Shown piece by piece: positions 6,909 to 14,795 of a DNA stretch of 15,379 nucleotides. Every line of letters starts with the position of its first letter. Within the stretch, counting starts at the first letter, position 1. Position numbers and translations under genes: made by a program. The notes under the pieces are model-generated. The model did not search any database, was not told where the DNA came from, and was given only the letters and a program-made list of their open reading frames with translations. This DNA comes from an uncultured Collinsella sp. (GTDB lineage: Bacteria > Actinomycetota > Coriobacteriia > Coriobacteriales > Coriobacteriaceae), in contig CAKUHP010000030.1 of the NCBI GenBank assembly GCA_934658705.1, positions 1 to 15,379 of the forward strand, in the 5' to 3' direction.

Positions 6909-6947
6909 CGGAGTAGTCGTTGGGTTGCTAATTTGTGCGGGTTGTGG

Positions 6948-7012
6948 TTTTGTGAGCTGCGGGAATTTGAGATACTGTACATCTGTACGTTAACTCATCT
7001 TCGTAGTATATT
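6948..7012 (+). promoter_or_regulatory. Candidate promoter with palindromic operator before the YhgE/Pip pair
   Basis: GTACA-TC-TGTAC (6977-6988) is a perfect inverted repeat. Its right arm contains TGTACG (6984-6989), a possible -35 placed 17 bases before TATATT (7007-7012). GATACT (6971-6976) is an alternative -10 on its left edge. A repressor bound to the palindrome would overlap either promoter. Both promoter matches are weak. Confidence 0.35.
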
Positions 7013-7068
7013 GCTACCCGCAAAACTCAGCACCATTGTGCTGCGAGACGCTAGGGTGCCTCCATACA

Positions 7069-9894
7069 ATGGTTGTTAATAGCATGATTCGGTTGAACGA
7101 CAGGATGGATGGTCCAAGCGTGAGTCTCGGCAGCAAACTATCCGATGCAAAGGTTTCCTTTGCGATCTTTAAACGTGACATCAAGCGATTGCTCGTGAAC
7201 CCCGTTGCCCTGGTGGTTACTCTGGGCGTGTGCGTCATTCCCTCGTTGTACGCCTGGTACAACATCGTGGCCAACTGGGATCCGTACGGAAATACCCAGG
7301 GCATCAAAATCGCCATCGCCAACAATGATCAGGGCACCCAGAACGACCTGGTGGGCGAGCTCAATGCAGGCGATAAGGTGGTCGATCAGCTCAAGGAGAA
7401 CGACCAGCTCGGCTGGACCTTCGTTGACTCGGCGGCCGATGCCAAAGAGGGCGTCGAGAGCGGCGAGTACTATGCTGCCATCGTGATCCCCAAGAACTTC
7501 TCCGACAATCTCGTCTCGATGCTCGACGGCAATTACCATCAGCCCAAGCTCACCTATTACGTCAACGAGAAGAAGAGCGCCATTGCACCCAAGGTCACTG
7601 ACACCGGTGCCAACACCATCGAGGAGCAGATTAACGCGGAGTTTGTCTCCACGGTGGGCGAGACCGTCGCGGGCATTGCCAAGGATGCCGGCGTCGATCT
7701 TAAGGACAAGGCAACCCAGACCCAGGATTCGCTGGCGGGCTCGGTGTCCGAGGCGTCTGACACGCTGGGCGAGGTACGTGATTCCATCGGCGATATGAAC
7801 ACCGCCATCGACAAGACGAGCAGCTCGATTGCTTCGGCCGATGCCGCGCTGGCGGGTTTGCAGGGCCAGGCGCCTTCTCTGACGCAGGCGATCTCCCAGG
7901 GCAACGACCTGCTGGGCGAAGCTCGCACCACGGCGGGTAAGTCCATCACCTCGCTCTCGAAGGCGCTCTCGGAGGGCAGCATCGCGCTGAGCAAGACATC
8001 TGCTTCTGCGAACGCCGCGATTGGCAAGCTCACCGGTACGGTTACGTCCACGACTACTCGTATCGACAATTCGCTCGAATCCCTTCAGGCGACGATTGAC
8101 CACAACAACGCTGTCATCGAGCGCCTGCAGATTCTCGCTAACGATACGTCCACGGGATCTGAGGACGTTGACGCCCTCATCGCGAAGACCATCAATTCGC
8201 TTCGCGAGCAAAACCAGAAGCTGCAGAGCATCAAGGATGGCCTTTCCGCGCAGTCGAGCGCCATGGCAAACGACGCTACGGCAATCTCGAGCGCGAGCGA
8301 CGCGCTCAACGCGGCGATTCAGACCGGCACGACTAACCTCGGTCAGGCTCAAACCGATCTGGGGCAGAACGCGCTGCCGAAGGCTTCGAGCGCACTTGAC
8401 TCCTTTGCTGCCGTCTCGGGCGATCTGACGGGAATCGTCTCGGGCCTTACCCCCACGATTGCGAGCGCGCGCGGCACGTTGGCGCAGCTCGATGCCACGC
8501 TCAAGCAGGCAAAGACCACGCTGTCCCAGACCGACGCCTCCCTTGCCAAGGTTCAGGACAAGCTCGCGACCGCCGCCAACGACATCGCGGCACTGCAGAC
8601 CTCTGAGTCTATGGGCGAGCTGGCCGATCTGATGAATGTCGACGTCAATGACGTGGCAGATTTCATGGCATCTCCGGTTGAGCTGACGTCCAAGTCGATC
8701 TATTCGGTCAAGAGCTTTGGCTCGGGCATCGCTCCCTTCTACACCAATCTTGCGCTTTGGGTGGGCGGCTATGTACTCATCGCCATCTACAAGCTCGAGG
8801 TCGACCGTGAGGGCATCGGCGGCTTTACGGCACGCCAGGGCTACTTTGGCCGCTGGCTGTTGCTGGTGATCCTTGGTGCGTTCCAGGCCATTATCGTTAC
8901 GGTGGGCGACCTGGTCATTGGCGTGCAGTGCGTCAATCCGCTGCTCTTCGTGCTGGGCGGCATTGCCATCTCGTTTACGTACGTCAACATCATCTATGCG
9001 CTGTCCACCACGTTTAAGCATATCGGCAAGGCCATCGGTGTCATCCTCGTCATTGTGCAGATCCCCGGCTCGTCGGGCATGTACCCCATTGAGATGATGC
9101 CCGGCTTCTTCCAGTGGCTGCACCCGCTTCTGCCCTTTACCTACGGCATCAACCTGCTGCGTGAGACCGTCGGCGGCATGTACGCGTTCAACTATCTGTT
9201 CAATCTGTGCATCCTGGGCGTGTTCCTTATCATCGCGCTCTTTATCGGCCTGCAGCTGCGCCCGCTGCTGCTCAACCTCAACCTGCTCTTTGACAAGCAG
9301 CTTTCCACGACGGGTCTTATGATCTGCGAGTCCAACGACCTGCCGCGCCAGCGCTATTCGCTGCGCACGGCCATGCGCGTCATGCTCGATTCCGATTCGT
9401 ACCGCCGCGAGCTGCTCGATCACGCGGTGGCGTTTGAGCGTCGCTACCCGTATTACATCAAGGGCGGCTTTGCGGCCGTGGTGGGCGTACAGGTCCTGCT
9501 CTTTGTGCTGTCGACGGTGCTCGATATCGATAATAACGGCAAGATCATCCTGCTTGTCATCTGGATCATTTCGGTTATCGCTATCTGCGGCTGGCTCATC
9601 AACATCGAGTACATCCGTGCAAGTCTCAATACCCAGATGCGTATTTCGGCGCTTTCGGACGAGGACCTGCGCCGCGAGATGCGCGAGCACACGTCTGCCA
9701 TCCCTGCCGCCCGTCGCATGTTTGGCCTCAACGCCAGCGAGCGGGGGACCAAGGATGGCGAACAGCCTACGAGCCGTCTACCGCATATCGGTACGCATCG
9801 CAAGGCTCAAGATGTCGACGGCACTGACAACGTAAGCGGAAACGACGGGGACACCACCCCGCTTGGCAAGCACTCCAAAGGAGGTGAGGCATAA
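7069..9894 (+). CDS. YhgE/Pip family membrane protein with extra C-terminal membrane block
   Basis: This 941-residue protein is a large YhgE/Pip (phage infection protein) type membrane protein with an ABC-2-like permease C-terminus. After IFKRDIKRL comes membrane segment 1 (about 41-66), then the NWDPYGNT motif shared with the next gene. A long soluble region, rich in Ala, Ser, Thr and Gln and predicted coiled coil, spans roughly 215-540. Membrane segments follow at about 557-579, 597-620, 625-648, 652-672 and 710-732, with PFTYGIN between the last two. Unlike its neighbour it continues past this: two further membrane segments (about 800-820 and 825-845) and a polar tail of about 95 residues. 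The start is uncertain: ATG 7069 follows AGGGTG by 10 bases, but ATG 7084, ATG 7105 and GTG 7120 are possible. Family function is unsettled (phage receptor, export). No ATPase gene is nearby. Confidence 0.88.
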   Translation: MVVNSMIRLNDRMDGPSVSLGSKLSDAKVSFAIFKRDIKRLLVNPVALVVTLGVCVIPSLYAWYNIVANWDPYGNTQGIKIAIANNDQGTQNDLVGELNAGDKVVDQLKENDQLGWTFVDSAADAKEGVESGEYYAAIVIPKNFSDNLVSMLDGNYHQPKLTYYVNEKKSAIAPKVTDTGANTIEEQINAEFVSTVGETVAGIAKDAGVDLKDKATQTQDSLAGSVSEASDTLGEVRDSIGDMNTAIDKTSSSIASADAALAGLQGQAPSLTQAISQGNDLLGEARTTAGKSITSLSKALSEGSIALSKTSASANAAIGKLTGTVTSTTTRIDNSLESLQATIDHNNAVIERLQILANDTSTGSEDVDALIAKTINSLREQNQKLQSIKDGLSAQSSAMANDATAISSASDALNAAIQTGTTNLGQAQTDLGQNALPKASSALDSFAAVSGDLTGIVSGLTPTIASARGTLAQLDATLKQAKTTLSQTDASLAKVQDKLATAANDIAALQTSESMGELADLMNVDVNDVADFMASPVELTSKSIYSVKSFGSGIAPFYTNLALWVGGYVLIAIYKLEVDREGIGGFTARQGYFGRWLLLVILGAFQAIIVTVGDLVIGVQCVNPLLFVLGGIAISFTYVNIIYALSTTFKHIGKAIGVILVIVQIPGSSGMYPIEMMPGFFQWLHPLLPFTYGINLLRETVGGMYAFNYLFNLCILGVFLIIALFIGLQLRPLLLNLNLLFDKQLSTTGLMICESNDLPRQRYSLRTAMRVMLDSDSYRRELLDHAVAFERRYPYYIKGGFAAVVGVQVLLFVLSTVLDIDNNGKIILLVIWIISVIAICGWLINIEYIRASLNTQMRISALSDEDLRREMREHTSAIPAARRMFGLNASERGTKDGEQPTSRLPHIGTHRKAQDVDGTDNVSGNDGDTTPLGKHSKGGEA
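9877..9887 (+). promoter_or_regulatory. Strong ribosome binding site of the second YhgE/Pip gene
   Basis: AAAGGAGGTGA is almost the full anti-Shine-Dalgarno complement. It lies within the last codons of the first gene, seven bases before the ATG at 9895. The stop (TAA 9892-9894) abuts that ATG with no gap, so the two proteins are probably translated in a coupled way. Confidence 0.85.
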
Positions 9895-12084
9895 ATGAAG
9901 AACATCCTGCACCTGTTTAAGCGCGACGTCCAAAACGTGTCTCGCTCCGTGATCGGTATGATCGTCGTGATGGGTCTGATCATTGTGCCGTGCCTCTATG
10001 CATGGTTTAACATCGCCGGAAGCTGGGATCCTTACGGCAATACCGGCAACCTTAAGATTGCGGTGGTCAACACCGATGAGGGTTACGAGAGCGACTTGAT
10101 TCCCGTTGAGATCAACGTGGGCGAAAACGTGACTGCAGCCCTGCGCGGCAACGAGAACTTCGACTGGGTTGTCCTCAACGACCGCGATAAGGCTATCGAG
10201 GGCGTCAAGTCGGGCGCGTACTACGCTGCCGTCGTCATCCCCAAAACGTTTAGCGCCGACATGATGACGCTCTTCTCGACCGACGTGAAACATGCCGATA
10301 TCGAGTTCTACGAGAACCAAAAGGCCAATGCCATCGCCCAGATCGTGACCGAAAAGGGTTCGAGCGCTGTCCAGAGCCAGGTCAACGAGACCTTTACCAA
10401 GACTATTACGACCATCGGCCTCAAGACCGTATCCAGCCTGCTCGACTATATGAGCACCGACCAGGTGAGCAACTTTATCGCCAACCTGTCCTCGACGTTG
10501 GGCGATTCGGTTGAGGACTTGCAAGACGTTCAGGCCAGCGCGACGTCGCTCGCGGGCATTTTGAGCTCTACGTCCGATTCGCTCACGTCGGCGGGCGGCA
10601 TGCTCAAGCAGACGGGCACCGTCGATGAGTCGACGAAGCAGCTGATGGAGCACGCCAAGAGCGGCATCAATGATTCCAAGGAAGCGCTCAAGGCCGCCAA
10701 CGATGCGGTTGACGCGGCCATTGACGGAAGCGCGGAGTCGTTTGACAATGTGTCCACCGAGCTCGAGAAGGCGTTCGATGCCGCAAACCAGCATGTCGAC
10801 CTTACGGTGTCCCAGCTCAACGAAGCTGCATCGGCGCTCAATACGCGCGCTGACGATATCGACGCGATGGCCGATCAGCTCCGCAACCTTGCCGACCAGG
10901 TGAGTGACGACAAGCTCAAAGACGGCCTCAAGTCCGCTGCGACGTCGCTGGGCAGAATTGCCATGGAGTACCGCAACAATGCGAAGGACCTGACGGCCAC
11001 AGCGAAGTCCCTCTCGGACAGCATGGCAAAGGTCAATGCGTCCCGTGCCGAGGTCGATCAGGCGATTGCCGATGCCAAGGCTGGCATCTCGGGCGCCAAG
11101 GTCGATTACGACTCCACGTTCTCGGTTAAGGCCAAGGAGCTCAAGAAGACCATTTCGGGTGTTCTGGATTCCTTGAACGGTATCTCGGGTGACCTGGATA
11201 GTGCCGTGAGCGGTCTGACCGATGCCTCCGGCTCGCTCGCGAAGGGCCTGTCCAAGGCTGCAAGGCTCGTCAATAAGGCTTCCGATCAGCTGGGCGAGGC
11301 GTCCGACAAGATCAGTGCCTTCAAGGACGAGCTCGACGGCGCCCTGATGTCGGACGATCTCGCCACGATCAAGACGATGATCGGCAATGATCCCGAGGGT
11401 CTGGCCGTGTCGCTTTCCGGCCCTGTTGCGCTCGATCGCAAGCCGGTCTACCCAATCCGCAACTACGGCTCCGCCATGGCGCCGTTCTATACGATTCTGT
11501 CGCTGTGGGTCGGCTCGATTGTCCTGGCCGCCATGATGAAGGTTTCGGTTAACGATGAGCTCATCAACGAACTCATCCCTGTGCGCCTGCACGAGATCTA
11601 TCTGGGCCGTTACCTGTTCTTTGGCGGCTTGGCCCTGCTGCAGGCAACACTCGTGTGTGCGGGCGACATCCTGTTCTTTGGCATCCAGTGCGACAACCCG
11701 CTGCAGTTTGTACTGGCGGGCTGGGTTGCGAGCCTTGTGTTCTCCAATATCGTCTACACGCTCACGGTGTCGTTTGGCGATATCGGCAAGGCCCTTGCCG
11801 TCGTGCTGCTGGTCATGCAGGTCGGCGGTTCGGGTGGTACGTTCCCCATCGAGATGACAGGCCCCGTGTTCCAGGCGATTTATCCGTTCCTGCCGTTCAC
11901 CCACGGCATCAACGCGATGCATGCCGCCATGGCCGGTGCCTACCATATGGAGTATTGGATTGAGCTCGGCATCTTGGCGAGCTACCTGATTCCGTCGCTC
12001 GCCCTGGGCATCGTCTTCCGTCGCCCAGTCATCAAAGCCAACGACTGGATCATCGAAAAGCTGGAGTCGACTAAGTTGATTTAG
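9895..12084 (+). CDS. YhgE/Pip family membrane protein, second of a pair
   Basis: This 729-residue protein is a paralogue of the gene directly upstream. It starts MKNILHLFKRDVQNV, with membrane segment 1 at about 18-40 followed by SWDPYGNT (43-50). A soluble coiled-coil-like region, rich in Ala, Ser, Asp and Lys, runs from about 150 to 500. The C-terminal ABC-2-like membrane block begins near F531 (MAPFYTILSLWVG) and includes GRYLFFGGLALLQATLV, a segment around VASLVFSNIVYTLTV, IGKALAVVLLVMQVGGSG, and PFTHGIN before the last segment. It ends soon after the fifth segment of this block (NDWIIEKLESTKLI), so it is the ordinary-length partner. Shared motifs and the zero-base junction point to a tandem duplication whose products work together, perhaps as a heterodimer. 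Substrate unknown; an export or cell-envelope role is inference. Confidence 0.9.
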   Translation: MKNILHLFKRDVQNVSRSVIGMIVVMGLIIVPCLYAWFNIAGSWDPYGNTGNLKIAVVNTDEGYESDLIPVEINVGENVTAALRGNENFDWVVLNDRDKAIEGVKSGAYYAAVVIPKTFSADMMTLFSTDVKHADIEFYENQKANAIAQIVTEKGSSAVQSQVNETFTKTITTIGLKTVSSLLDYMSTDQVSNFIANLSSTLGDSVEDLQDVQASATSLAGILSSTSDSLTSAGGMLKQTGTVDESTKQLMEHAKSGINDSKEALKAANDAVDAAIDGSAESFDNVSTELEKAFDAANQHVDLTVSQLNEAASALNTRADDIDAMADQLRNLADQVSDDKLKDGLKSAATSLGRIAMEYRNNAKDLTATAKSLSDSMAKVNASRAEVDQAIADAKAGISGAKVDYDSTFSVKAKELKKTISGVLDSLNGISGDLDSAVSGLTDASGSLAKGLSKAARLVNKASDQLGEASDKISAFKDELDGALMSDDLATIKTMIGNDPEGLAVSLSGPVALDRKPVYPIRNYGSAMAPFYTILSLWVGSIVLAAMMKVSVNDELINELIPVRLHEIYLGRYLFFGGLALLQATLVCAGDILFFGIQCDNPLQFVLAGWVASLVFSNIVYTLTVSFGDIGKALAVVLLVMQVGGSGGTFPIEMTGPVFQAIYPFLPFTHGINAMHAAMAGAYHMEYWIELGILASYLIPSLALGIVFRRPVIKANDWIIEKLESTKLI

Positions 12085-12168
12085 CGCAACAACGTAAACG
12101 CCGATGTTGTGGCAAAGATACTTTAGTTGGGTGAATTGCATGGGCTGCTTGGTTGTTGCTACAGTAGC

Positions 12169-12209
12169 GGGGCGTGCCGGGGGTCCGGTGCGCCCTGTAT
12201 TTATTTGAC
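12169..12209 (+). terminator. Hairpin with T-rich tail after the YhgE/Pip pair
   Basis: GGGCGTGCCGG (12170-12180) and CCGGTGCGCCC (12185-12195) form an 11-pair RNA stem, with two G-U pairs in the middle and the loop GGGT. The T-rich run TGTATTTATTTG follows. It could end the YhgE/Pip transcript. A candidate promoter TTGCAT (12136-12141) with TACAGT (12160-12165) sits just before it, so it could instead open the leader of the next gene. Coordinates of the stem may shift by a base. Confidence 0.5.
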
Positions 12210-12218
12210 CATGAGGCG

Positions 12219-12238
12219 GCACGCGGCCAAGTGCGTGC
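12219..12238 (+). promoter_or_regulatory. Second leader hairpin before the DMT exporter
   Basis: GCACGC (12219-12224) and GCGTGC (12233-12238) are perfect complements around an eight-base loop, 35 bases before the exporter's start codon. GCAC can also pair with GTGC at 12231-12234. Together with the hairpin at 12169-12195 this makes a structured leader. I recognise no known riboswitch class. Confidence 0.3.
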
Positions 12239-12273
12239 GGACACCACGCCCAGATTGAGCGCGAGGTGGCCCT

Positions 12274-13257
12274 ATGGTGCAAAACGCCGCTGGCAATATC
12301 GAAATGATGCCCGACAGCCCTGTTGCCCGTGAAGACCTGGGCGCGGGCGGCACTTCCCGCGGCGCCGGAGCGCGCTCGCCGCTGTTTTGGAAAGTCCTGC
12401 TGCTTTCGGTGGCAGTCGTCTGGGGCTATTCCTTTACCACCATGAAGGACGCGCTCGACACCATTCCGGTGTTTGAGTTGCTCTACGTGCGCTTTCTGCC
12501 CGCAGCGTTGGTCATGTTCATCATCTTTTACAAGCGCATCGTCGCGCACCTCAACGCCCGTAACCTCATCGTCGGACTTGGCATGGGCGTGCTTATGTGG
12601 GCCGCTTATGCCTTGCAGACGGTCGGTCTGGCGTATACCACGGCGGGCAAGAATGCTTTTTTGACGGGCACCTACTGCATCCTCGTGCCCTTTGCGAGCT
12701 ATTTCCTGAGCGGCGAAAAGCTTACGCGCTATAACCTGGGTGCCGCGCTGCTGTGCCTGGCGGGCATTGGCCTCGTGGCGCTCGACAGCGTCGAGTTCAA
12801 CATCGGCGATGCCATTACGCTGGGCGGCGCGGTCTTCTTCGCGATTCAGATGGCGGTGACCGCCAAGTACGGCCGCAAGATGGACATCAACGTCATCACG
12901 TTTTGGATGTTCGTGGGCAATGGCGTCTTGAGCCTGGTTTCGTCGCTGATCTTTGAGACCCAAGCGCCCGCGTCTGTATGGACGCCGAGTTTTACCGCCG
13001 TGATGGCCTTCCTCTCGGTGGGCTGTACGTGCGTGGCGCTGCTCATCCAAAATGTCGGCCTGGCGCATGTCCCGGCCTCGACGGGTTCGTTGCTTCTTTC
13101 GATGGAGTCGCCCTCGGGCGTGCTGTTCTCGGTGTTGCTGATGGGGGAGGCGCTCACCTCGCGCCTGCTTGCCGGCTTTGCGCTCATCTTCCTGTCGATT
13201 ATCTTGAGTGAGACGCACTTCGATTTCTTGCGCCGAAAGCCGCGCCCGCAATTGTAA
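12274..13257 (+). CDS. EamA/DMT family transporter
   Basis: This 327-residue protein belongs to the drug/metabolite transporter superfamily, with two EamA repeats and about ten membrane helices. Helix 1 is at about 39-56 (VLLLSVAVVWGYSFTTMK), and the first repeat ends near 170 with the family signature LSGEKLTRYNLGAALLCLAG (145-164). The second repeat (about 179-312) has LLMGEALTSRLLAGFALIFL as its counterpart. The C-terminus is short and basic. A polar N-terminal extension of about 38 residues (1-38) precedes helix 1, longer than usual; a later start would remove part of it, but GAGGTGG (12263-12269) supports ATG 12274. Members export amino acids, metabolites or drugs, and the sequence does not tell which. 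Expressed as a single gene with its own leader and terminator. Confidence 0.92.
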   Translation: MVQNAAGNIEMMPDSPVAREDLGAGGTSRGAGARSPLFWKVLLLSVAVVWGYSFTTMKDALDTIPVFELLYVRFLPAALVMFIIFYKRIVAHLNARNLIVGLGMGVLMWAAYALQTVGLAYTTAGKNAFLTGTYCILVPFASYFLSGEKLTRYNLGAALLCLAGIGLVALDSVEFNIGDAITLGGAVFFAIQMAVTAKYGRKMDINVITFWMFVGNGVLSLVSSLIFETQAPASVWTPSFTAVMAFLSVGCTCVALLIQNVGLAHVPASTGSLLLSMESPSGVLFSVLLMGEALTSRLLAGFALIFLSIILSETHFDFLRRKPRPQL

Positions 13258-13269
13258 ACAACTTGTTGC

Positions 13270-13297
13270 GCCGCCCTTCTGGGGCGGCATTTTTTAT
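13270..13297 (+). terminator. Intrinsic terminator of the DMT exporter
   Basis: GCCGCCC (13270-13276) pairs perfectly with GGGCGGC (13282-13288) around TTCTG, followed by ATTTTTTA. It lies 12 bases after the stop codon. A classical GC-rich stem with a good T tract. Confidence 0.9.
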
Positions 13298-13321
13298 GCC
13301 TCGCCCTTAAAGTTATTCTTT

Positions 13322-13343
13322 GCACTTTACGCTATCAAAGTGC
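13322..13343 (+). promoter_or_regulatory. Perfect inverted repeat upstream of the M20 gene, candidate operator
   Basis: GCACTTT (13322-13328) and AAAGTGC (13337-13343) are perfect complements with an eight-base spacer, 22 bases in all. The repeat lies 30 bases before the ATG, after the exporter's terminator, where the amidohydrolase promoter must be. The size and spacing suit a dimeric repressor site. A leader hairpin is the alternative. No regulator gene is adjacent. Confidence 0.4.
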
Positions 13344-13362
13344 TTGCTGCAAAAACGATACT

Positions 13363-13368
13363 GGAGGG
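13363..13368 (+). promoter_or_regulatory. Ribosome binding site fixing the M20 start
   Basis: GGAGGG lies five bases before ATG 13374. A longer reading from TTG 13320 would run through both this site and the inverted repeat, so it is unlikely. Confidence 0.8.
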
Positions 13369-13373
13369 CATCT

Positions 13374-14672
13374 ATGGCACCAGCTCTGTCCGATTTTCAA
13401 CCGCAACCAGCGCCTCAGACCACTGCGGTGGCGCAGACCGCTATCGGCGATGGCCTGGTCACAGAGGCTCAGGCATTTGCCGATGAGCTTGCCGCATGGC
13501 GCCATGACCTCCATCAGACTCCCGAACTCGGTAACAACCTTCCGCAGACGTCGGCCTATATTCAGGCGCGTCTAGACGAGATGGACATTCCCTATACCAC
13601 GCTTGTTGACGGCTCCTGTGTCGTTGGCCTGATCGGCGCTGGTGCCGTCGCGGCGGCCCAGGGCGATGGCACGTGCACGGACGAGCAGGCCGGTACGGTT
13701 ATCATGCTCCGTGGCGATATGGATGCCTTGCCTGTCGCCGAGGAGTCGGGCGAGCCCTTTGCCTCCACCAACGGCTGCATGCACGCGTGCGGTCACGATA
13801 TGCACGCGACGGCGCTGCTTGGTGCGGCCCGTCTGCTCAAGGCGCGCGAGGCGGAGCTCGTAGAGGCCAATGCCACAGTCAAGCTGCTGTTCCAGCCGGG
13901 CGAGGAGACCTTTGAGGGCGCTCGCGCCGCCATTGCCGACGGCCTGCTTCAGAACCCGCGTCCCCAGGCTGCCTTCGCCATGCACGTCAACAGCCAGTCG
14001 CCGCTTGGCTTGGTGCTCTACGGAAGCCCAGCACTCTCGGGCGTGTACGGTTTCCGCATCACGCTCCAGGGCAAGGGCGGCCATGGCTCGAGCCCCGAGA
14101 TCTGCATCGACCCTATTACGGCGGGCGTGCATGTACACTTGGCGCTTCAGGAGCTCATCTCCCGCGAGGTGCCGGCTGCCAAGGAGGTCGCGCTTACCGT
14201 GGGCAAGTTCGCCGGCGGCCTGGCGGCCAACGTCATCCCCGACACCTGCGTGCTCGAGGGAACGCTGCGCGGCTTCGATGTCGAGCTCATGGCTCACCTC
14301 AAGGCCCGCATCGCCGAGGTCGTCAACGGCGTGGCTGCAACGTACCGCACGCCGGCGACCATCGAGACGCTTTCGGACGTTCCGCCGCTCGTGCTCGATG
14401 ATGGCATGACGCAGGCCTCGCTTGGCTATGTGGGCGCGGTGCTGCCCAAGGCCGCTTTCCTGCCGCTGTTCCATGCCATGGCGAGCGAGGACTTCGCGCT
14501 GATCTCGAGTGAGATCCCGAGCGCGTACTTTACCGTGGGCGCTGCCGTGACCGACACGGACGAGCATTTTGCCCAGCACCATCCCAAGGCACGTTTTAAC
14601 GATGCCGAGCTTCCCCTTGGCGCTGCAGCTTATGCCGCCGTCGCCTTGGGCTACATCGCCGACCACCGGTAG
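13374..14672 (+). CDS. M20 family metallopeptidase / amidohydrolase
   Basis: This 432-residue cytoplasmic enzyme is an M20D-type amidohydrolase, the family of N-acyl-amino-acid and indole-acetyl-amino-acid hydrolases, hippuricase and similar. It would split an acyl or peptide amide using two metal ions. The N-terminal RHDLHQTPELGNN (43-55) and GDMDALP (114-120) are family signatures. Metal and catalytic residues are in place: C139 and H141 in HACGHDMH (137-144), E177-E178 in QPGEET (174-179), H204 in AMHV, and the C-terminal histidines at 402-403. The lid domain starts near GKGGHGSSP (233-241). It has about 35 extra residues at the N-terminus (many A, Q, P, T) and a low-complexity insert around 88-107 (AVAAAQGDG). 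It sits before an MFS transporter that may bring in its substrate. Substrate cannot be told. Confidence 0.93.
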   Translation: MAPALSDFQPQPAPQTTAVAQTAIGDGLVTEAQAFADELAAWRHDLHQTPELGNNLPQTSAYIQARLDEMDIPYTTLVDGSCVVGLIGAGAVAAAQGDGTCTDEQAGTVIMLRGDMDALPVAEESGEPFASTNGCMHACGHDMHATALLGAARLLKAREAELVEANATVKLLFQPGEETFEGARAAIADGLLQNPRPQAAFAMHVNSQSPLGLVLYGSPALSGVYGFRITLQGKGGHGSSPEICIDPITAGVHVHLALQELISREVPAAKEVALTVGKFAGGLAANVIPDTCVLEGTLRGFDVELMAHLKARIAEVVNGVAATYRTPATIETLSDVPPLVLDDGMTQASLGYVGAVLPKAAFLPLFHAMASEDFALISSEIPSAYFTVGAAVTDTDEHFAQHHPKARFNDAELPLGAAAYAAVALGYIADHR

Positions 14673-14674
14673 CA

Positions 14675-14746
14675 CCCAACCTTGCCTTTCAAGCCTGCGG
14701 GCATGGCCATAAGGCCTATGCCCTTGTCTTTCAAGGCAATCTTGGG
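14675..14746 (+). repeat. Nested near-palindrome with twin CTTG-N5-CAAG sites
   Basis: The whole stretch between the M20 stop and the MFS leader folds back on itself. The outer arms are CCCAA (14675-14679) with TTGGG (14742-14746) and TTGCCTT (14682-14688) with AAGGCAA (14733-14739). The inner hairpin is GGGCATGGCC (14699-14708) with 14713-14723, 10 pairs with one bulged T and the loop ATAA. Overlaid on this are two near-identical 13-mers, CTTGCCTTTCAAG (14681-14693) and CTTGTCTTTCAAG (14723-14735), each with its own CTTG/CAAG symmetry, 42 bases apart. No clear T tract follows. It could be a double operator, an mRNA structure or a small palindromic repeat. Confidence 0.45.
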
Positions 14747-14795
14747 CACTACCGGCGCTCGGCGCAGGCTATTCGTTTGTTTATAAAGGAGCAGT

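Noticed and set aside
7036..7068. TTG start for the first YhgE/Pip gene
   Set aside because: No ribosome binding site in front and four better-placed ATG/GTG codons follow; the exact start stays uncertain.
7138..9690. An 850-codon open frame on the - strand opposite the first YhgE/Pip gene
   Set aside because: The same antisense artefact of codon bias; the + strand product has coherent membrane topology and family motifs.
9778..13290. A 1170-codon open frame on the - strand across the second YhgE/Pip gene and the DMT exporter
   Set aside because: It lies opposite two well-recognised genes, crosses their intergenic regions, and its translation is rich in R, H, Q and D without family motifs. 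It results from GC-rich codon bias.
13320..13373. TTG start for the M20 gene
   Set aside because: The added residues run through an inverted repeat and the GGAGGG site; ATG 13374 is ideally placed.
14681..14735. The CTTG-N5-CAAG pair as HspR (HAIR) sites
   Set aside because: HAIR needs CTTGAGT-N7-ACTCAAG; only the outer four bases agree and the spacing is different.
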